A stretch of 64,000 nt of DNA from Vibrio metoecus (GCF_009665255.1 NZ_CP035686.1:248001-312000), one strand, 5' to 3'; counted from the first letter of the stretch, positions 27,469-37,421 are shown. Translations and numbers: made by a program. The notes: generated from the sequence alone by a model not told the origin.

Positions 27469-28731
27469 TTAGCCGACAAACACGGCCTGAATTGCGTAGA
27501 AGAAAACCACGGCCAGTAGGGCGCCCGCAGGAAGCGTGATAACCCAAGACGCAACGATATTACGTACTACACCAAGGTTCAGTGCGGCAATTCCGCGCGC
27601 AAAACCCACACCCAGTACCGCACCCACCAGTGTTTGTGTGGTTGAGATAGGTAGACCCGTGCCTGAAGCCAAAACCACCGTTGAAGCGGTTGCTAACTGA
27701 GCGGCAAAACCACGACTTGGAGTCAATTCTGTAATGCCAGTACCGATAGTTGCCATTACTTTGTGACCTAATGTCGCGAGACCCACAACGATACCGAAGC
27801 CGCCCAATGGCAGAATCCACCATGCGATAGAGCTTTTCGCGGCCACTTCGCCCATGTGTTCAACGGTTGAAACGACTGCTGACAAAGGACCAATCGCGTT
27901 TGCTACGTCGTTTGAGCCGTGAGCAAAAGCCATCGCACATGCGGTGATGACCATCAGTGTGCTGAAAATGCTTTCCACACCTGAAAACCCATGGTCTTCA
28001 TCGCGATTAGCAAATTTCTTCTGAATGTACAGGTAACCGCCGACCATCACGATGGCAGAAACGACGGCTGACCACATCCAAGCTTCTGGGTTAGTCAGGT
28101 GTAAACCCACGTGCTTGAGACCTTTCTTGATCGTAACCAGTGCGATCACCATGGTGGTGATAAACATGTACACAGGTACAAAACGTTTCGCGTTGATCAG
28201 CGGCTTTTCCGTATCGAAAATGAGGCTTTGTGCACTAACGAATATGAGATAAGCAAAGAAGCCTGAAATCACCGGAGTAACGATCCAGCTACCGACAATA
28301 CCTTGTACTGAGCTCCAATCGACCGCTTCCGTGCCAACAGACACACAAGCAAAACCGATGATGGCACCGATGATTGAGTGAGTGGTAGAGACAGGCCAAC
28401 CCATGTAAGAGGCGACGAGTAGCCAAGTACCTGCAGCCAGCAATGCTGACATCATGCCGTAAATCAGCACATCAGGCTTATCGGCGAAAAGAGAGGTTTC
28501 AATAACCCCATTACGGATAGTTTCTGTCACTTCACCACCGGCTAAATAAGCGCCTGCGAATTCAAAAATCATCGCAATAATAATAGCTTGTTTAACGGTG
28601 AGCGCTTTTGACCCTACGGAAGTGCCCATTGCATTGGCGACATCATTTGCACCAATACCAATTGCCATCAAGAAACCGAAGACTGCTGCCACAATAATCA
28701 AGACGGTGCCGTAGTTCGCAAGGATTTCCAT
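27469..28731 (-). CDS. low-affinity inorganic phosphate transporter (Pit family)
   Basis: Proton-driven uptake of metal-phosphate complexes across the inner membrane. The 420-residue protein has about ten membrane segments and both inverted PHO4 signature repeats: GANDVANAMGTSVGSKALT near residue 27 and AHGSNDVANAIGPLSAV near 268. The pair of GWPVSTTHSIIGA and GLPISTTQTLVGAV segments confirms the internal duplication. It is shorter than E. coli PitA (499) and closer to the PitA/DUF47 paired type. The DUF47 gene lies just upstream on the same strand, so the two are probably an operon. Confidence 0.92.
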   Translation of the reverse strand: MEILANYGTVLIIVAAVFGFLMAIGIGANDVANAMGTSVGSKALTVKQAIIIAMIFEFAGAYLAGGEVTETIRNGVIETSLFADKPDVLIYGMMSALLAAGTWLLVASYMGWPVSTTHSIIGAIIGFACVSVGTEAVDWSSVQGIVGSWIVTPVISGFFAYLIFVSAQSLIFDTEKPLINAKRFVPVYMFITTMVIALVTIKKGLKHVGLHLTNPEAWMWSAVVSAIVMVGGYLYIQKKFANRDEDHGFSGVESIFSTLMVITACAMAFAHGSNDVANAIGPLSAVVSTVEHMGEVAAKSSIAWWILPLGGFGIVVGLATLGHKVMATIGTGITELTPSRGFAAQLATASTVVLASGTGLPISTTQTLVGAVLGVGFARGIAALNLGVVRNIVASWVITLPAGALLAVVFFYAIQAVFVG

Positions 28732-28878
28732 CGTAATACCTAGTTGTTGATAACAAGCGGAGCAACCTTGGCTTGTTTTTGACGCACATAACGACCTTCA
28801 GCGTAGAAAATACTCATCGCCTAGCAGGTCGTCATAGTGTGGTTGCTCTTCGTTATTTGGTTAACTTTAACTTTAAAT

Positions 28879-29565
28879 TTAAGAACGAGAGAGCATCAGC
28901 TCTAAGCGAGCACCAACGCGCTGCGCTTGGTCGGCAATGCCGCCCATCCATTCCAGAATTTTGTACAAGAACATCACATCGATAGGATTCATTTTCGATT
29001 CGATGGCCATCAATTGTTGGCGCAGGCGAATCTGCATGCTATCGGTGTCATCTTCAATCACATCCAGTTGATGGATCATTTCAGCCACGAGAGTTACCTC
29101 ACGACCTTTGAATCCAGTTTCCAATAACTCGTCGAGCTCGTTGATCACATTCTGCGCTTGGTTAGCCGCGTCTAAACAACGTTTAACGTAAGCGATGAAG
29201 TTTTCTTGGAGAGGCTCAGGGATGACAAGCTGACGGCCATATACACGGCCCGCAATGTCTTTGGCGAGGTTTGCGAGTTTATCCTGTTGAGTAAGAAGCT
29301 CAAGCATGTCACTACGATCAACAGGCATGAACAAACCGCGAGGAAGTTTAAGACGAATTTCACGCTTTAACACGTCAGCTTCTTTCTCAAGATGAGAAAT
29401 CTGTGCACGAATTTCACCTGCTTTTTCCCAATCACCCTTGTTACAGACTTCAAAGAAATTGATCAGATGAGAGCAGCATTCATTCACGCACACAACGTGG
29501 CGTTGCAAAGGCTTAATCGGGGACTTTGCAAATAACCCCATGATTGTATTTACTGGCATGGTCAT
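28879..29565 (-). CDS. DUF47 (UPF0111) Pit accessory protein
   Basis: Cytoplasmic helical protein of the PhoU-like DUF47 family, encoded next to Pit-type transporters and thought to modulate their activity. It has 228 residues, starts near GLFAKSPIKPLQRHV, and is rich in charged helices (KEADVLKREIRLKLPRGLF, TQQDKLANLAKDIAGR). It lies upstream of the phosphate transporter with about 147 bases between. An in-frame ATG two codons later (29559) is an equally possible start and gives 226 residues. Confidence 0.85.
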   Translation of the reverse strand: MTMPVNTIMGLFAKSPIKPLQRHVVCVNECCSHLINFFEVCNKGDWEKAGEIRAQISHLEKEADVLKREIRLKLPRGLFMPVDRSDMLELLTQQDKLANLAKDIAGRVYGRQLVIPEPLQENFIAYVKRCLDAANQAQNVINELDELLETGFKGREVTLVAEMIHQLDVIEDDTDSMQIRLRQQLMAIESKMNPIDVMFLYKILEWMGGIADQAQRVGARLELMLSRS

Positions 29566-29764
29566 TCAACCTAATAGCTATAACCTTGAAATAACATACA
29601 CCATAATATGGTGAAATGTTGAGCGTTGGCTATAAAGGCGCGCATGTTAACCCAAACATCGTCGCAATAAAACTGTTTTAGATCATGATTGGGCGGATAT
29701 TTCTCTCTTGCTCCGCTGTCTATAAGGCAATATCCTGTCGGCATCTGCATCGAAAGGTATAACT

Positions 29765-31282
29765 ATGGAAACCGAGATAGAACTGAAGTTTTTTGTTTCT
29801 CCAGAATTTTCAACGATTTTAAGCGCTAAGATTTCTGAAACCAAAGTACTTCAGCATAGCTGTCGGGAGTTAGGAAACACTTACTTTGATACCCCCGATA
29901 ACTGGTTACGTCAGCATGATATTGGATTGCGCATCCGTCGTTTTGATGACGTCTATGTCCAAACGGTGAAAACCGCAGGTCGTGTGGTTGCTGGTTTACA
30001 TCAGCGCCCAGAGTTTAATGCTGAACATCACAGCAACGATCCTGATCTCTCTTTGCATCCTGCGGATATCTGGCCGCAAGGAAAAGACCTCTCTCAATTA
30101 CAAGCGGAGCTTATGCCGCTTTTCTCAACCAACTTTACGCGTGAACAATGGCTGATTGGCATGGCCGATGGTAGCCAAGTCGAAGTTGCCTTTGACCAAG
30201 GTGTGGTGGTGGCAGGCGATCGCCAAGAACCGATTTGTGAAGTAGAGCTTGAGCTTAAGTCCGGTCAAACCGATGCTCTATTTACACTGGCGCGCCAGCT
30301 GTGTGAACACGGTGGCATGCGTTTAGGTAACCTCAGTAAAGCCGCACGCGGTTATCGCTTAGCTGCCAATTATTCGGGTGATGAAATTCAGCCGATGGCG
30401 TTGGTGAGTGTCGATAAGAATGACACCGCAGAGTCCTGTTTTATTCGTGCTCTGGAACATGCGCTAGCGCATTGGCATTACCACGAACAGATTTACACGG
30501 AGCGTGAAGCGGTGGCTGCGCTGCATGAAATTCGCCATGCGGTGAGTTACCTGCGCCAACTGCTTTCCGTCTACGGAGGAATTATTCCGCGTCGTGCTAG
30601 CGCGATTTTGCGTCAAGAGCTGAAATGGTTAGAGCAAGAGTTACAATGGCTGAAAGAGTTTGAGTATTTAGAAAGCCTGCAAGAAGATAAAGGTTATGCA
30701 CTGCGCAAACTGGATGCTCGTAAGTTTCTTGTCACCGCACTGAAAACCTTACAGGAAAGCCTACCACAGCGTGAAGATACACTCCGTTTGCTCAGTAGTG
30801 CTCGCTATACCGGCTTATTACTCGATTTAAGTCGCTGGGTACTCACTCGTGGCTGGCAACCTTTCTTGGATGACAAAGCACGTGAGAAAATGGCGCAGTC
30901 GCTGGAAGCGTTCTCCGTGAAACAACTCGACCGCACATGGGCTGAGCTGATGGAAGCTTTCCCTCCGGGCAAAGCGTTAACCGTACAAGAGTATGTGGAT
31001 CAGCAGTATCGCTTGATGCGTAACCTGTACACCGGCGTCAGTTTTGCCGGCTTGTATGATGCAGAGGATCGCCAAGCGTTCCGTATGCCGTGGGCGGATT
31101 TATTGCATGGTATCGATGATTTATTGCGCTTGAAGCCCTTAGAGCGTTTGGTCGATTTACTGCAAGATGAAGAACAAGATCAACTCAAGCGTTGGTTGAT
31201 TCGCCAAGAGAACTCGATTTTGCATGCCATGGAGCAAAGCCGCACTATGGGTGTTGAGGCACATCCTTATTGGCGTGAATAA
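29765..31282 (+). CDS. CYTH-CHAD inorganic triphosphatase (YgiF-like)
   Basis: Cytoplasmic enzyme that by family knowledge hydrolyses tripolyphosphate. The N-terminal CYTH domain starts with the signature ExExK (METEIELKFFV) and continues with GNTYFDTPDNWLR, GLRIRRF and the late EVELELKSG. The C-terminal CHAD domain (about 225-500) is helical and histidine-rich (EIRHAVSYLRQLL) and may bind polyphosphate. The length of 505 exceeds E. coli YgiF (433) by an extended CHAD part. The order ygiF-like gene then glnE then hldE is conserved with E. coli, apart from the chemoreceptor gene inserted here. Confidence 0.9.
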   Translation: METEIELKFFVSPEFSTILSAKISETKVLQHSCRELGNTYFDTPDNWLRQHDIGLRIRRFDDVYVQTVKTAGRVVAGLHQRPEFNAEHHSNDPDLSLHPADIWPQGKDLSQLQAELMPLFSTNFTREQWLIGMADGSQVEVAFDQGVVVAGDRQEPICEVELELKSGQTDALFTLARQLCEHGGMRLGNLSKAARGYRLAANYSGDEIQPMALVSVDKNDTAESCFIRALEHALAHWHYHEQIYTEREAVAALHEIRHAVSYLRQLLSVYGGIIPRRASAILRQELKWLEQELQWLKEFEYLESLQEDKGYALRKLDARKFLVTALKTLQESLPQREDTLRLLSSARYTGLLLDLSRWVLTRGWQPFLDDKAREKMAQSLEAFSVKQLDRTWAELMEAFPPGKALTVQEYVDQQYRLMRNLYTGVSFAGLYDAEDRQAFRMPWADLLHGIDDLLRLKPLERLVDLLQDEEQDQLKRWLIRQENSILHAMEQSRTMGVEAHPYWRE

Positions 31283-31315
31283 GCATCCATAAACTCAATA
31301 ATTATGCGAAAACGC

Positions 31316-31350
31316 ATCAGGGAGGCTTAGGCTTCCCTGATTTCTATAGA
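31316..31350 (+). terminator. terminator after the CYTH-CHAD gene
   Basis: ATCAGGGAGGC pairs with GCTTCCCTGAT around TTAG, with one G-T pair. The tail TTCTAT is short. Confidence 0.55.
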
Positions 31351-31383
31351 GCATTGTTGGTTCTATCAAAGGATGCAAAAAAC

Positions 31384-31410
31384 TTTAGCTTTAGCGGTTT
31401 AGGCCGATAG
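31384..31410 (+). promoter_or_regulatory. candidate sigma-28 (FliA) promoter for the chemoreceptor
   Basis: TTTAGCTT (31384-31391), 11-base spacer, GCCGATAG (31403-31410). The -10 element matches the FliA consensus GCCGATAA at seven of eight positions and the -35 at five of eight. It lies in the 335-base gap before a methyl-accepting chemotaxis protein gene, where a flagellar-class promoter makes sense. It would give a leader of about 200 bases. The rest of the gap shows only the terminator and a possible 24-codon leader ORF at 31563-31637. Confidence 0.5.
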
Positions 31411-31617
31411 CAAGGTAAGACGATAGTAAAGTCGAGGGCAAGCGCTATTCGGAAGCGGGCAAAGATCACAAATTATTTTCCTAAACGAAAGAATTAGCGA
31501 TATTCCGCGCATTGGCTTGGCTTTATCTTTGTTATCATCACCGTCGATTTATTTAAGGAGCCATGTTTGGCTGCCAACTGTTTTGTCACTCAGTCTCAAC
31601 AATATGGAGTAAGGATA

Positions 31618-32874
31618 ATGACAACGATGTCGTTTAAACCGTGGGAGCGCCTGATCACCGATATTCGCCTTGTGCCTAAAATGGTGATGTTAATGGTGTT
31701 CAGTACGGCGTTGATCGTTGGCAAACAACTTTGGGATGCCCATACTTTTTACCAATCCTTATTGACCGCAACCAATAGCGTTGAAGTCGCGCAGCAGCAT
31801 TACGATAATTACCTTGTGCAAGTGTTTTGGCAAACGCTGTTGTTGATTGCGGTGTTCGTGGTGCTCTTATTGTTTGCCGCTCGCGTCATGTTAAGACAAA
31901 CCCAATATCTCAATGATGCGATCAAGTTGATGGCACAACGCAACTTATCTGAACCGATCAATATGGATTGTAAAGATGAGTATGGCGATGTGGCACGAGA
32001 GCTGGAAAAAACTCGCCGTCAGCTACAAGATTTGATCCGTATGCAGATGAATGCCTCACAAGAGCTGACTTCGCTAACGGAAGTCATGACGATGAGCATG
32101 TCGGAAACCAAAGACTCGGCGCAAGAAGAATTCAACGAAATTGACCAACTGGCAACGGCGATGAGCGAGATGTCGTCAACGGTACAAACTGTGGCAGAAC
32201 ATGCGCAGAGTGCCTCTTCGCTCACTGAAAATGCTTCGCAGCAAGCTAGAACTGGGCAACAGTTTGTCAAAAGCACGATTAGCAAAATGAGTGAACTGTC
32301 GAAAGACATTAGCTCTTCTGCGCAAGCCGTCAATCAGGTGGAAGAGCGAGTGGTGGCGATCAGCAGTGTCGTTGGGACGATTCGCGGCATTTCAGAACAG
32401 ACCAACTTGCTTGCGCTTAACGCGGCGATTGAAGCTGCGCGTGCAGGTGAAGCAGGACGTGGTTTTGCGGTGGTTGCTGATGAAGTGCGTAATTTGGCGC
32501 AGCGTACACAAAATGCGACGGTGGAAATCCAAGAGATGATTTCACAACTGCAAAACAGCGCCAACAGTGCGGTGGATTTAATGGAGAAAAGTGTGGTGCA
32601 AGCCGCCGATGGGGTTGAGCTGATCACCAACGCGGGCAGCGAGCTGGATGGCATCGTGAACCAAGTTCAACAGCTCAACGACATGAACTTCCAAATTGCC
32701 GCGGCGGCGGGTCAGCAAAGTAGCGTGGCAGAAGAGATGAATGAAAATCTCAATAATGTGCGTGAGTTGGTGGAAGGTTCCGTGACGGTGATGACCGAGC
32801 TACTGGAAACCTCAGAAATCATGCAAAACAACGCCGAAGAGTTGGATCGCAAGATCACTGCCTTTCGTGTGTAG
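31618..32874 (+). CDS. methyl-accepting chemotaxis protein
   Basis: Chemoreceptor. Membrane segments at about 20-37 and 70-90 enclose a loop of only some 30 residues, so it lacks a normal periplasmic ligand-binding domain and probably senses within the membrane or through a partner. A HAMP linker (91-145) and a long helical signalling domain follow. The hairpin tip SEQTNLLALNAAIEAARAGE and flanking RGFAVVADEVRNLAQRT are intact. There is no C-terminal CheR-binding pentapeptide. The ATG at 31618 follows GGAGTAAGGA. A TTG at 31567, 6 bases after AAGGAG, is an alternative that would add 17 residues. Confidence 0.92.
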   Translation: MTTMSFKPWERLITDIRLVPKMVMLMVFSTALIVGKQLWDAHTFYQSLLTATNSVEVAQQHYDNYLVQVFWQTLLLIAVFVVLLLFAARVMLRQTQYLNDAIKLMAQRNLSEPINMDCKDEYGDVARELEKTRRQLQDLIRMQMNASQELTSLTEVMTMSMSETKDSAQEEFNEIDQLATAMSEMSSTVQTVAEHAQSASSLTENASQQARTGQQFVKSTISKMSELSKDISSSAQAVNQVEERVVAISSVVGTIRGISEQTNLLALNAAIEAARAGEAGRGFAVVADEVRNLAQRTQNATVEIQEMISQLQNSANSAVDLMEKSVVQAADGVELITNAGSELDGIVNQVQQLNDMNFQIAAAAGQQSSVAEEMNENLNNVRELVEGSVTVMTELLETSEIMQNNAEELDRKITAFRV

Positions 32875-32911
32875 CTGAGCACGATGCTCATCAACTGAAA
32901 AAATTTCGAGT

Positions 32912-32948
32912 AAAACGCCCACAACTGTTCTGTGGGCGTTTTTTTTAA
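32912..32948 (+). terminator. terminator after the chemoreceptor gene
   Basis: 12-bp stem AAAACGCCCACA/TGTGGGCGTTTT with a 7-base loop, followed by further T. Strong. Confidence 0.88.
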
Positions 32949-32997
32949 GCCTGAGTTTGCGATATAACTAGTGAACATTCAAAGACAAGGAAGCATC

Positions 32998-35844
32998 ATG
33001 TCACTGCCCAGCGCGCTTTTGCCTACCGCCGAGTTGCATTATCAATCATTGATTTCTGATCATCCGCAAGTCGCGAATTGGCCTTCGACTTTATTGAGTC
33101 AATTGCATTATGTGCTCGGTCTGAGTCAATTTGTGGCACAAACTTTACAGCGTGATGAGCATTTGTGTCAGGTGCTCCCCACGTTATTGGCCCAGCCAAG
33201 CCGTGAGCAGGACTATCGTAAAGAGCTCGCCCAATGGTTAACCGAGTGTCAGGATGAAACTGCAGCACAAAAACGTTTACGCCAATTTCGCAACCAAGAA
33301 ATGGTCTATATCGCGTGGCGTGATTTCTGTGCAAGTTGGACACTTGAAGAGAGCCTGTCTCATCTTTCTCAGTTAGCAGAAGCACTGATTTTTGAAAGCT
33401 ACCAATGGCTTTATCAACGCTGTTGCCTTGAAATGGGCACACCATGCAATGCGCAAGGTGAAGCTCAACCGATGCTGATCATTGGAATGGGCAAACTCGG
33501 TGGTGGCGAGCTCAACTTCTCTTCCGATATCGATTTGATTTTCACTTATCCCGAGAATGGCGAGACGCAAGGCGCGCGCCGCTCGATTGCCAATGCGCAA
33601 TTTTTCACGCGCTTAGGGCAGCGTTTGATCAAGTTACTTGATCAATCCACCCCCGAGGGGTTTTGTTACCGAGTCGATATGCGCTTGCGCCCATTTGGCG
33701 ATAGCGGCCCACTCGCGATGAGCTATGCGGCGTTGGAGGATTATTATCAAGAGCAGGGGAGAGATTGGGAACGCTACGCGATGATCAAAGCGCGGGTGAT
33801 GGGGCGGGAAATGTACCCGCAATACCAAGAACTGCGCCAGATGCTGCGTCCGTTCGTATTTCGCCGCTACATCGACTTCAGCGCGATTCAATCCCTACGC
33901 CGGATGAAATCGATGATCAGCAGCGAAGTGCGTCGCCGTGGTCTGAGCAACAACATCAAGCTCGGAGCGGGTGGTATTCGTGAAGTGGAATTTATCGCGC
34001 AAGTGTTTCAATTGATTCGTGGTGGACGTGAGCCGAGCTTGCGTAAACGCGGCTTGCTAGAAACACTCGATGCGATTGCGGAGCTTGAGCTGCTAACGCG
34101 CGAACAAGTGCAAGATCTGCGTGATGCCTACCGCTTTTTACGTCGTTTGGAAAACTTATTGCAAGCGATGGCGGATAAGCAAACCCAAACACTGCCCGAT
34201 AAAGAAGATGATCAGTTGCGCCTCGCGGTAGCGATGGAATTGGCTGACTGGCCGAGCTTGCAACACCAAGTGAGCGAGCAAATGCAGCGTGTGCATAACG
34301 TGTTTGCGACCTTGATTGGCGAAGAAGATGAGGATGAAGAGCAAGCGGTGGCTCGCCATTTCCATGAATTGTGGGATATGGCACATAAGCCCGAGGTCAT
34401 TGAACACATTATCCAACAAGATCTTGGTTTGCTTGATGGTGCAGAGCAGATCCGAACGATCACCCAATTTAAAGAGGATCTCGCTAAACGCACGATTGGC
34501 CCGCGTGGGCGTGAGGTGCTTAACCGACTGATGCCCAAAGTCTATCAAGCGATCTTTGCTCACCCAGAAGCGGAGTTTGGTGTTTCTCGCGTGTTGGCGT
34601 TGCTACATAGCATTGCCACGCGTACCACTTACCTTGAACTACTTGATGAACACCCTGCCGCCTTGGTGCAGCTAGTGCGCTTGTGTACCGCCAGCCCGAT
34701 GATTTCTGAGCAATTGGCTCGCTATCCGATCTTGCTCGATGAGTTGATTGATCCGCAGCATCTGTATAACCCGATCCCGCTGGAATCCTATAAAACGGAG
34801 CTGCGTGATTTCCTCGCGCGTATTCCGGAAGACGATATGGAGCAGCAGATGGAAGGGCTGCGCCAGTTTAAGCAGATCTCAATTCTGCGGATTGCTGCGG
34901 CTGATATTGCGGGTGCATTGCCAATCATGAAAGTCAGTGATCACTTAACTTACCTTGCCGAGGCGATTGTCGAGGCGGTGATTAGCCAAGCGTGGTTACA
35001 AGTGAGCAGTAAATATGGCGAGCCGACCCATCTTAAAGATCGTGATGGCAAAGGCTTTGCTGTGGTGGGCTATGGCAAAGTCGGCGGCTGGGAGCTGGGG
35101 TATAACTCCGATCTCGACATCGTCTTTATCCACGACTGCCCAGTTGAAGTGAACACCGATGGCGAGAAAAGTATTGATGGCCGCCAGTTCTATCTGCGTT
35201 TAGCGCAGCGCATCATCCATATTTTCTCTACCCGTACCGCATCTGGCATTTTGTATGAAGTCGATACCCGATTGCGTCCCTCCGGAGCTTCCGGCCTGCT
35301 GGTGAGTCCAACGGATGCCTTTGATGAATATCAGCACAAAGAAGCGTGGACATGGGAGCACCAAGCACTGGTTCGTGCCCGCATGATTTATGGGGATGAG
35401 CCTCTGCAACAAGCCTTTGCAACGATACGTCATGAGATTCTCTGTTTGCCGCGTGAGGAACAAAAACTCAAACAAGAGGTGGTCGATATGCGGATCAAAA
35501 TGCGCGATCACCTCGGCGGCAAAAAAGCTGGGCGTTTTATGCTCAAGCAAGATGAAGGGGGGATTACCGATATTGAATTTTTAGCGCAATATCTGGTCTT
35601 ACGCTTTAGTCATCAACAACCTAAGCTGACCCGTTGGTCAGATAATGTGCGCATTTTTGAATCCTTGATGAATCATCAAGTGATGGAGGAATCACAAGCC
35701 TTGGGATTGACCCATGCGTATACCAGCATGCGCGACCAAATTCATCGTCGTAACCTACTTAATCAATCGGCGGATGTGCGTGATTCCCAATTTGTACTTG
35801 AACGTGAACAAGTGATACAAGCTTGGCAGCAGTGGCTCAGTTGA
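32998..35844 (+). CDS. glnE: glutamine synthetase adenylyltransferase/deadenylylase
   Basis: Bifunctional enzyme that adds and removes AMP on glutamine synthetase in response to PII and glutamine. Two nucleotidyltransferase domains are seen: the N-terminal one with MGKLGGGELNFSSDIDLIF near residue 165 and the C-terminal one with GYGKVGGWELGYNSDLDIVF near 690, each followed by a helical domain. The REVEFIAQ and TDIEFLAQY motifs close each half. The ATG at 32998 follows AAGGAA and gives 948 residues (E. coli 946). The frame continues upstream to 32971, but that part lies before the SD. hldE follows, as in E. coli. Confidence 0.96.
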   Translation: MSLPSALLPTAELHYQSLISDHPQVANWPSTLLSQLHYVLGLSQFVAQTLQRDEHLCQVLPTLLAQPSREQDYRKELAQWLTECQDETAAQKRLRQFRNQEMVYIAWRDFCASWTLEESLSHLSQLAEALIFESYQWLYQRCCLEMGTPCNAQGEAQPMLIIGMGKLGGGELNFSSDIDLIFTYPENGETQGARRSIANAQFFTRLGQRLIKLLDQSTPEGFCYRVDMRLRPFGDSGPLAMSYAALEDYYQEQGRDWERYAMIKARVMGREMYPQYQELRQMLRPFVFRRYIDFSAIQSLRRMKSMISSEVRRRGLSNNIKLGAGGIREVEFIAQVFQLIRGGREPSLRKRGLLETLDAIAELELLTREQVQDLRDAYRFLRRLENLLQAMADKQTQTLPDKEDDQLRLAVAMELADWPSLQHQVSEQMQRVHNVFATLIGEEDEDEEQAVARHFHELWDMAHKPEVIEHIIQQDLGLLDGAEQIRTITQFKEDLAKRTIGPRGREVLNRLMPKVYQAIFAHPEAEFGVSRVLALLHSIATRTTYLELLDEHPAALVQLVRLCTASPMISEQLARYPILLDELIDPQHLYNPIPLESYKTELRDFLARIPEDDMEQQMEGLRQFKQISILRIAAADIAGALPIMKVSDHLTYLAEAIVEAVISQAWLQVSSKYGEPTHLKDRDGKGFAVVGYGKVGGWELGYNSDLDIVFIHDCPVEVNTDGEKSIDGRQFYLRLAQRIIHIFSTRTASGILYEVDTRLRPSGASGLLVSPTDAFDEYQHKEAWTWEHQALVRARMIYGDEPLQQAFATIRHEILCLPREEQKLKQEVVDMRIKMRDHLGGKKAGRFMLKQDEGGITDIEFLAQYLVLRFSHQQPKLTRWSDNVRIFESLMNHQVMEESQALGLTHAYTSMRDQIHRRNLLNQSADVRDSQFVLEREQVIQAWQQWLS

Positions 35845-35852
35845 GCACTTCT

Positions 35853-35866
35853 GCCGCCTAGGCGGC
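35853..35866 (+). terminator. hairpin between glnE and hldE
   Basis: GCCGCC/GGCGGC with a 2-base TA centre and no T-run. Weak as a terminator, and may instead stabilise the glnE 3' end. Confidence 0.3.
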
Positions 35867-35907
35867 TGTGATAAACTCCGCCCCAATCGGATTATTGGAG
35901 ATTGAGA

Positions 35908-37338
35908 ATGAAACCAGTCCTACCTGACTACAGCAAAGCAGGTGTGTTAATTGTCGGTGATGTGATGCTTGATCGTTACTGGTATGGTCCGACAGGCCGT
36001 ATCTCACCAGAAGCCCCTGTGCCAGTAGTAAAAGTAGAGCAGAGTGAAGAGCGTCCCGGTGGTGCTGCTAACGTTGCGATGAACATTGCCTCTTTAGGAG
36101 GCCATGCACATATCATTGGCCTGACTGGGCAAGATGAACCGGCGAGTGTGTTAACCGATAAGCTGACTTCACTGAAGGTTCATTGTGATTTTGTGGCGCT
36201 GCCGAATTACCCAACCATCACTAAACTGCGTGTGCTTAGCCGTGGTCAACAACTGATCCGTCTGGATTTCGAAGATAAGTTTGAAAACACCGATGCGCAG
36301 TTGATCCTATCGCGCATGGAAAGTGCCTTGTCTAACGTTCGTGCGGTGATCTTGTCTGATTATGCCAAAGGTGCGCTAGAGCACGTACAGCAATTCATTC
36401 AAAAAGCCAATGCGGCAGGTGTACCTGTGTTTATCGATCCCAAAGGCAGCGATTTTGAACGCTATCGTGGTGCATCGCTGCTTACGCCAAATATGTCTGA
36501 ATTTGAAGCGGTAGTCGGTAAAGTCAAATCTGAGCAAGAGCTGGTTGAAAAAGGCTTTGCTCTGATTGAAAAGTTCGATCTCGGTGCATTACTGGTGACT
36601 CGCAGTGAGCACGGTATGACACTGTTGCGCCGTGGACTGGAACCTTTCCACTTGCCTACTCAAGCCAAAGAAGTGTATGACGTAACAGGCGCGGGCGATA
36701 CGGTGATTTCCGTTCTAGCGGCTTCTGTTGCAGCGGGTAAACCGTTGGATGAAGCTTGTGCATTAGCCAATGCTGCTGCGGGTGTGGTCGTTGGTAAACT
36801 AGGTACCTCGACCGTTTCTACCATTGAATTGGCGGAAGCGGTACATGGTAGCAGAGATACTGATTTTGGTGTGATTGGCGAAGATGCGTTGATTGAAGCG
36901 GTGAAGAAAGCGCAAGCTCGTGGCGAAAAAGTTGTCATGACTAACGGCTGTTTTGACATCTTGCATGCCGGCCATGTTTCCTATCTTAACCATGCGGCAG
37001 AACTGGGCGATCGCCTGATTGTTGCCGTTAACACGGATGAATCGGTAAAACGCCTCAAAGGTCCAGGCCGTCCTGTGAACAGTACCGATCGTCGTATGGC
37101 GGTATTGGCAGGTCTTGGCGCTGTGGACTGGGTGGTACCCTTTGGTGAAGATACACCACAACGTTTGATCGCAGCCGTTTTACCAGATTTATTGGTTAAA
37201 GGTGGCGATTACAAACCAGAAGAAATTGCGGGCGGGCAAGAAGTGATTGCCGCGGGTGGTGAAGTCAAAGTGTTGAACTTTGAAGAAGGCTGCTCAACCA
37301 CCGAAATTATCGAAGCGATCAAAGGTGGCCGCGGTTAA
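35908..37338 (+). CDS. hldE: bifunctional heptose kinase/adenylyltransferase
   Basis: Makes ADP-heptose for the LPS inner core: D-beta-D-heptose 7-phosphate kinase and heptose 1-phosphate adenylyltransferase. Residues 1-318 form a ribokinase-fold kinase (RPGGAANVAMNIASLGG, and the catalytic DVTGAGDTVISVLAAS). Residues about 344-476 form the nucleotidyltransferase with TNGCFDILHAGHVSYL and a later LVKGGDYKPE. The ATG at 35908 follows GGAG 7 bases upstream and gives 476 residues (E. coli 477). The open frame starts six bases earlier at a TTG. Confidence 0.96.
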   Translation: MKPVLPDYSKAGVLIVGDVMLDRYWYGPTGRISPEAPVPVVKVEQSEERPGGAANVAMNIASLGGHAHIIGLTGQDEPASVLTDKLTSLKVHCDFVALPNYPTITKLRVLSRGQQLIRLDFEDKFENTDAQLILSRMESALSNVRAVILSDYAKGALEHVQQFIQKANAAGVPVFIDPKGSDFERYRGASLLTPNMSEFEAVVGKVKSEQELVEKGFALIEKFDLGALLVTRSEHGMTLLRRGLEPFHLPTQAKEVYDVTGAGDTVISVLAASVAAGKPLDEACALANAAAGVVVGKLGTSTVSTIELAEAVHGSRDTDFGVIGEDALIEAVKKAQARGEKVVMTNGCFDILHAGHVSYLNHAAELGDRLIVAVNTDESVKRLKGPGRPVNSTDRRMAVLAGLGAVDWVVPFGEDTPQRLIAAVLPDLLVKGGDYKPEEIAGGQEVIAAGGEVKVLNFEEGCSTTEIIEAIKGGRG

Positions 37339-37392
37339 TACTGCGCCACCAATTACGCGCCGTTTATCACTTACGTGAATAAACCAATAGCA

Positions 37393-37421
37393 AAAGGGGC
37401 CAAACGGCCCCTTTATTTTTC
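37393..37421. terminator. bidirectional terminator between hldE and tolC
   Basis: AAAGGGGCC/GGCCCCTTT with an AAAC loop. T-rich tails lie on both strands (ATTTTT on plus; TTTTGC on minus). Confidence 0.85.
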
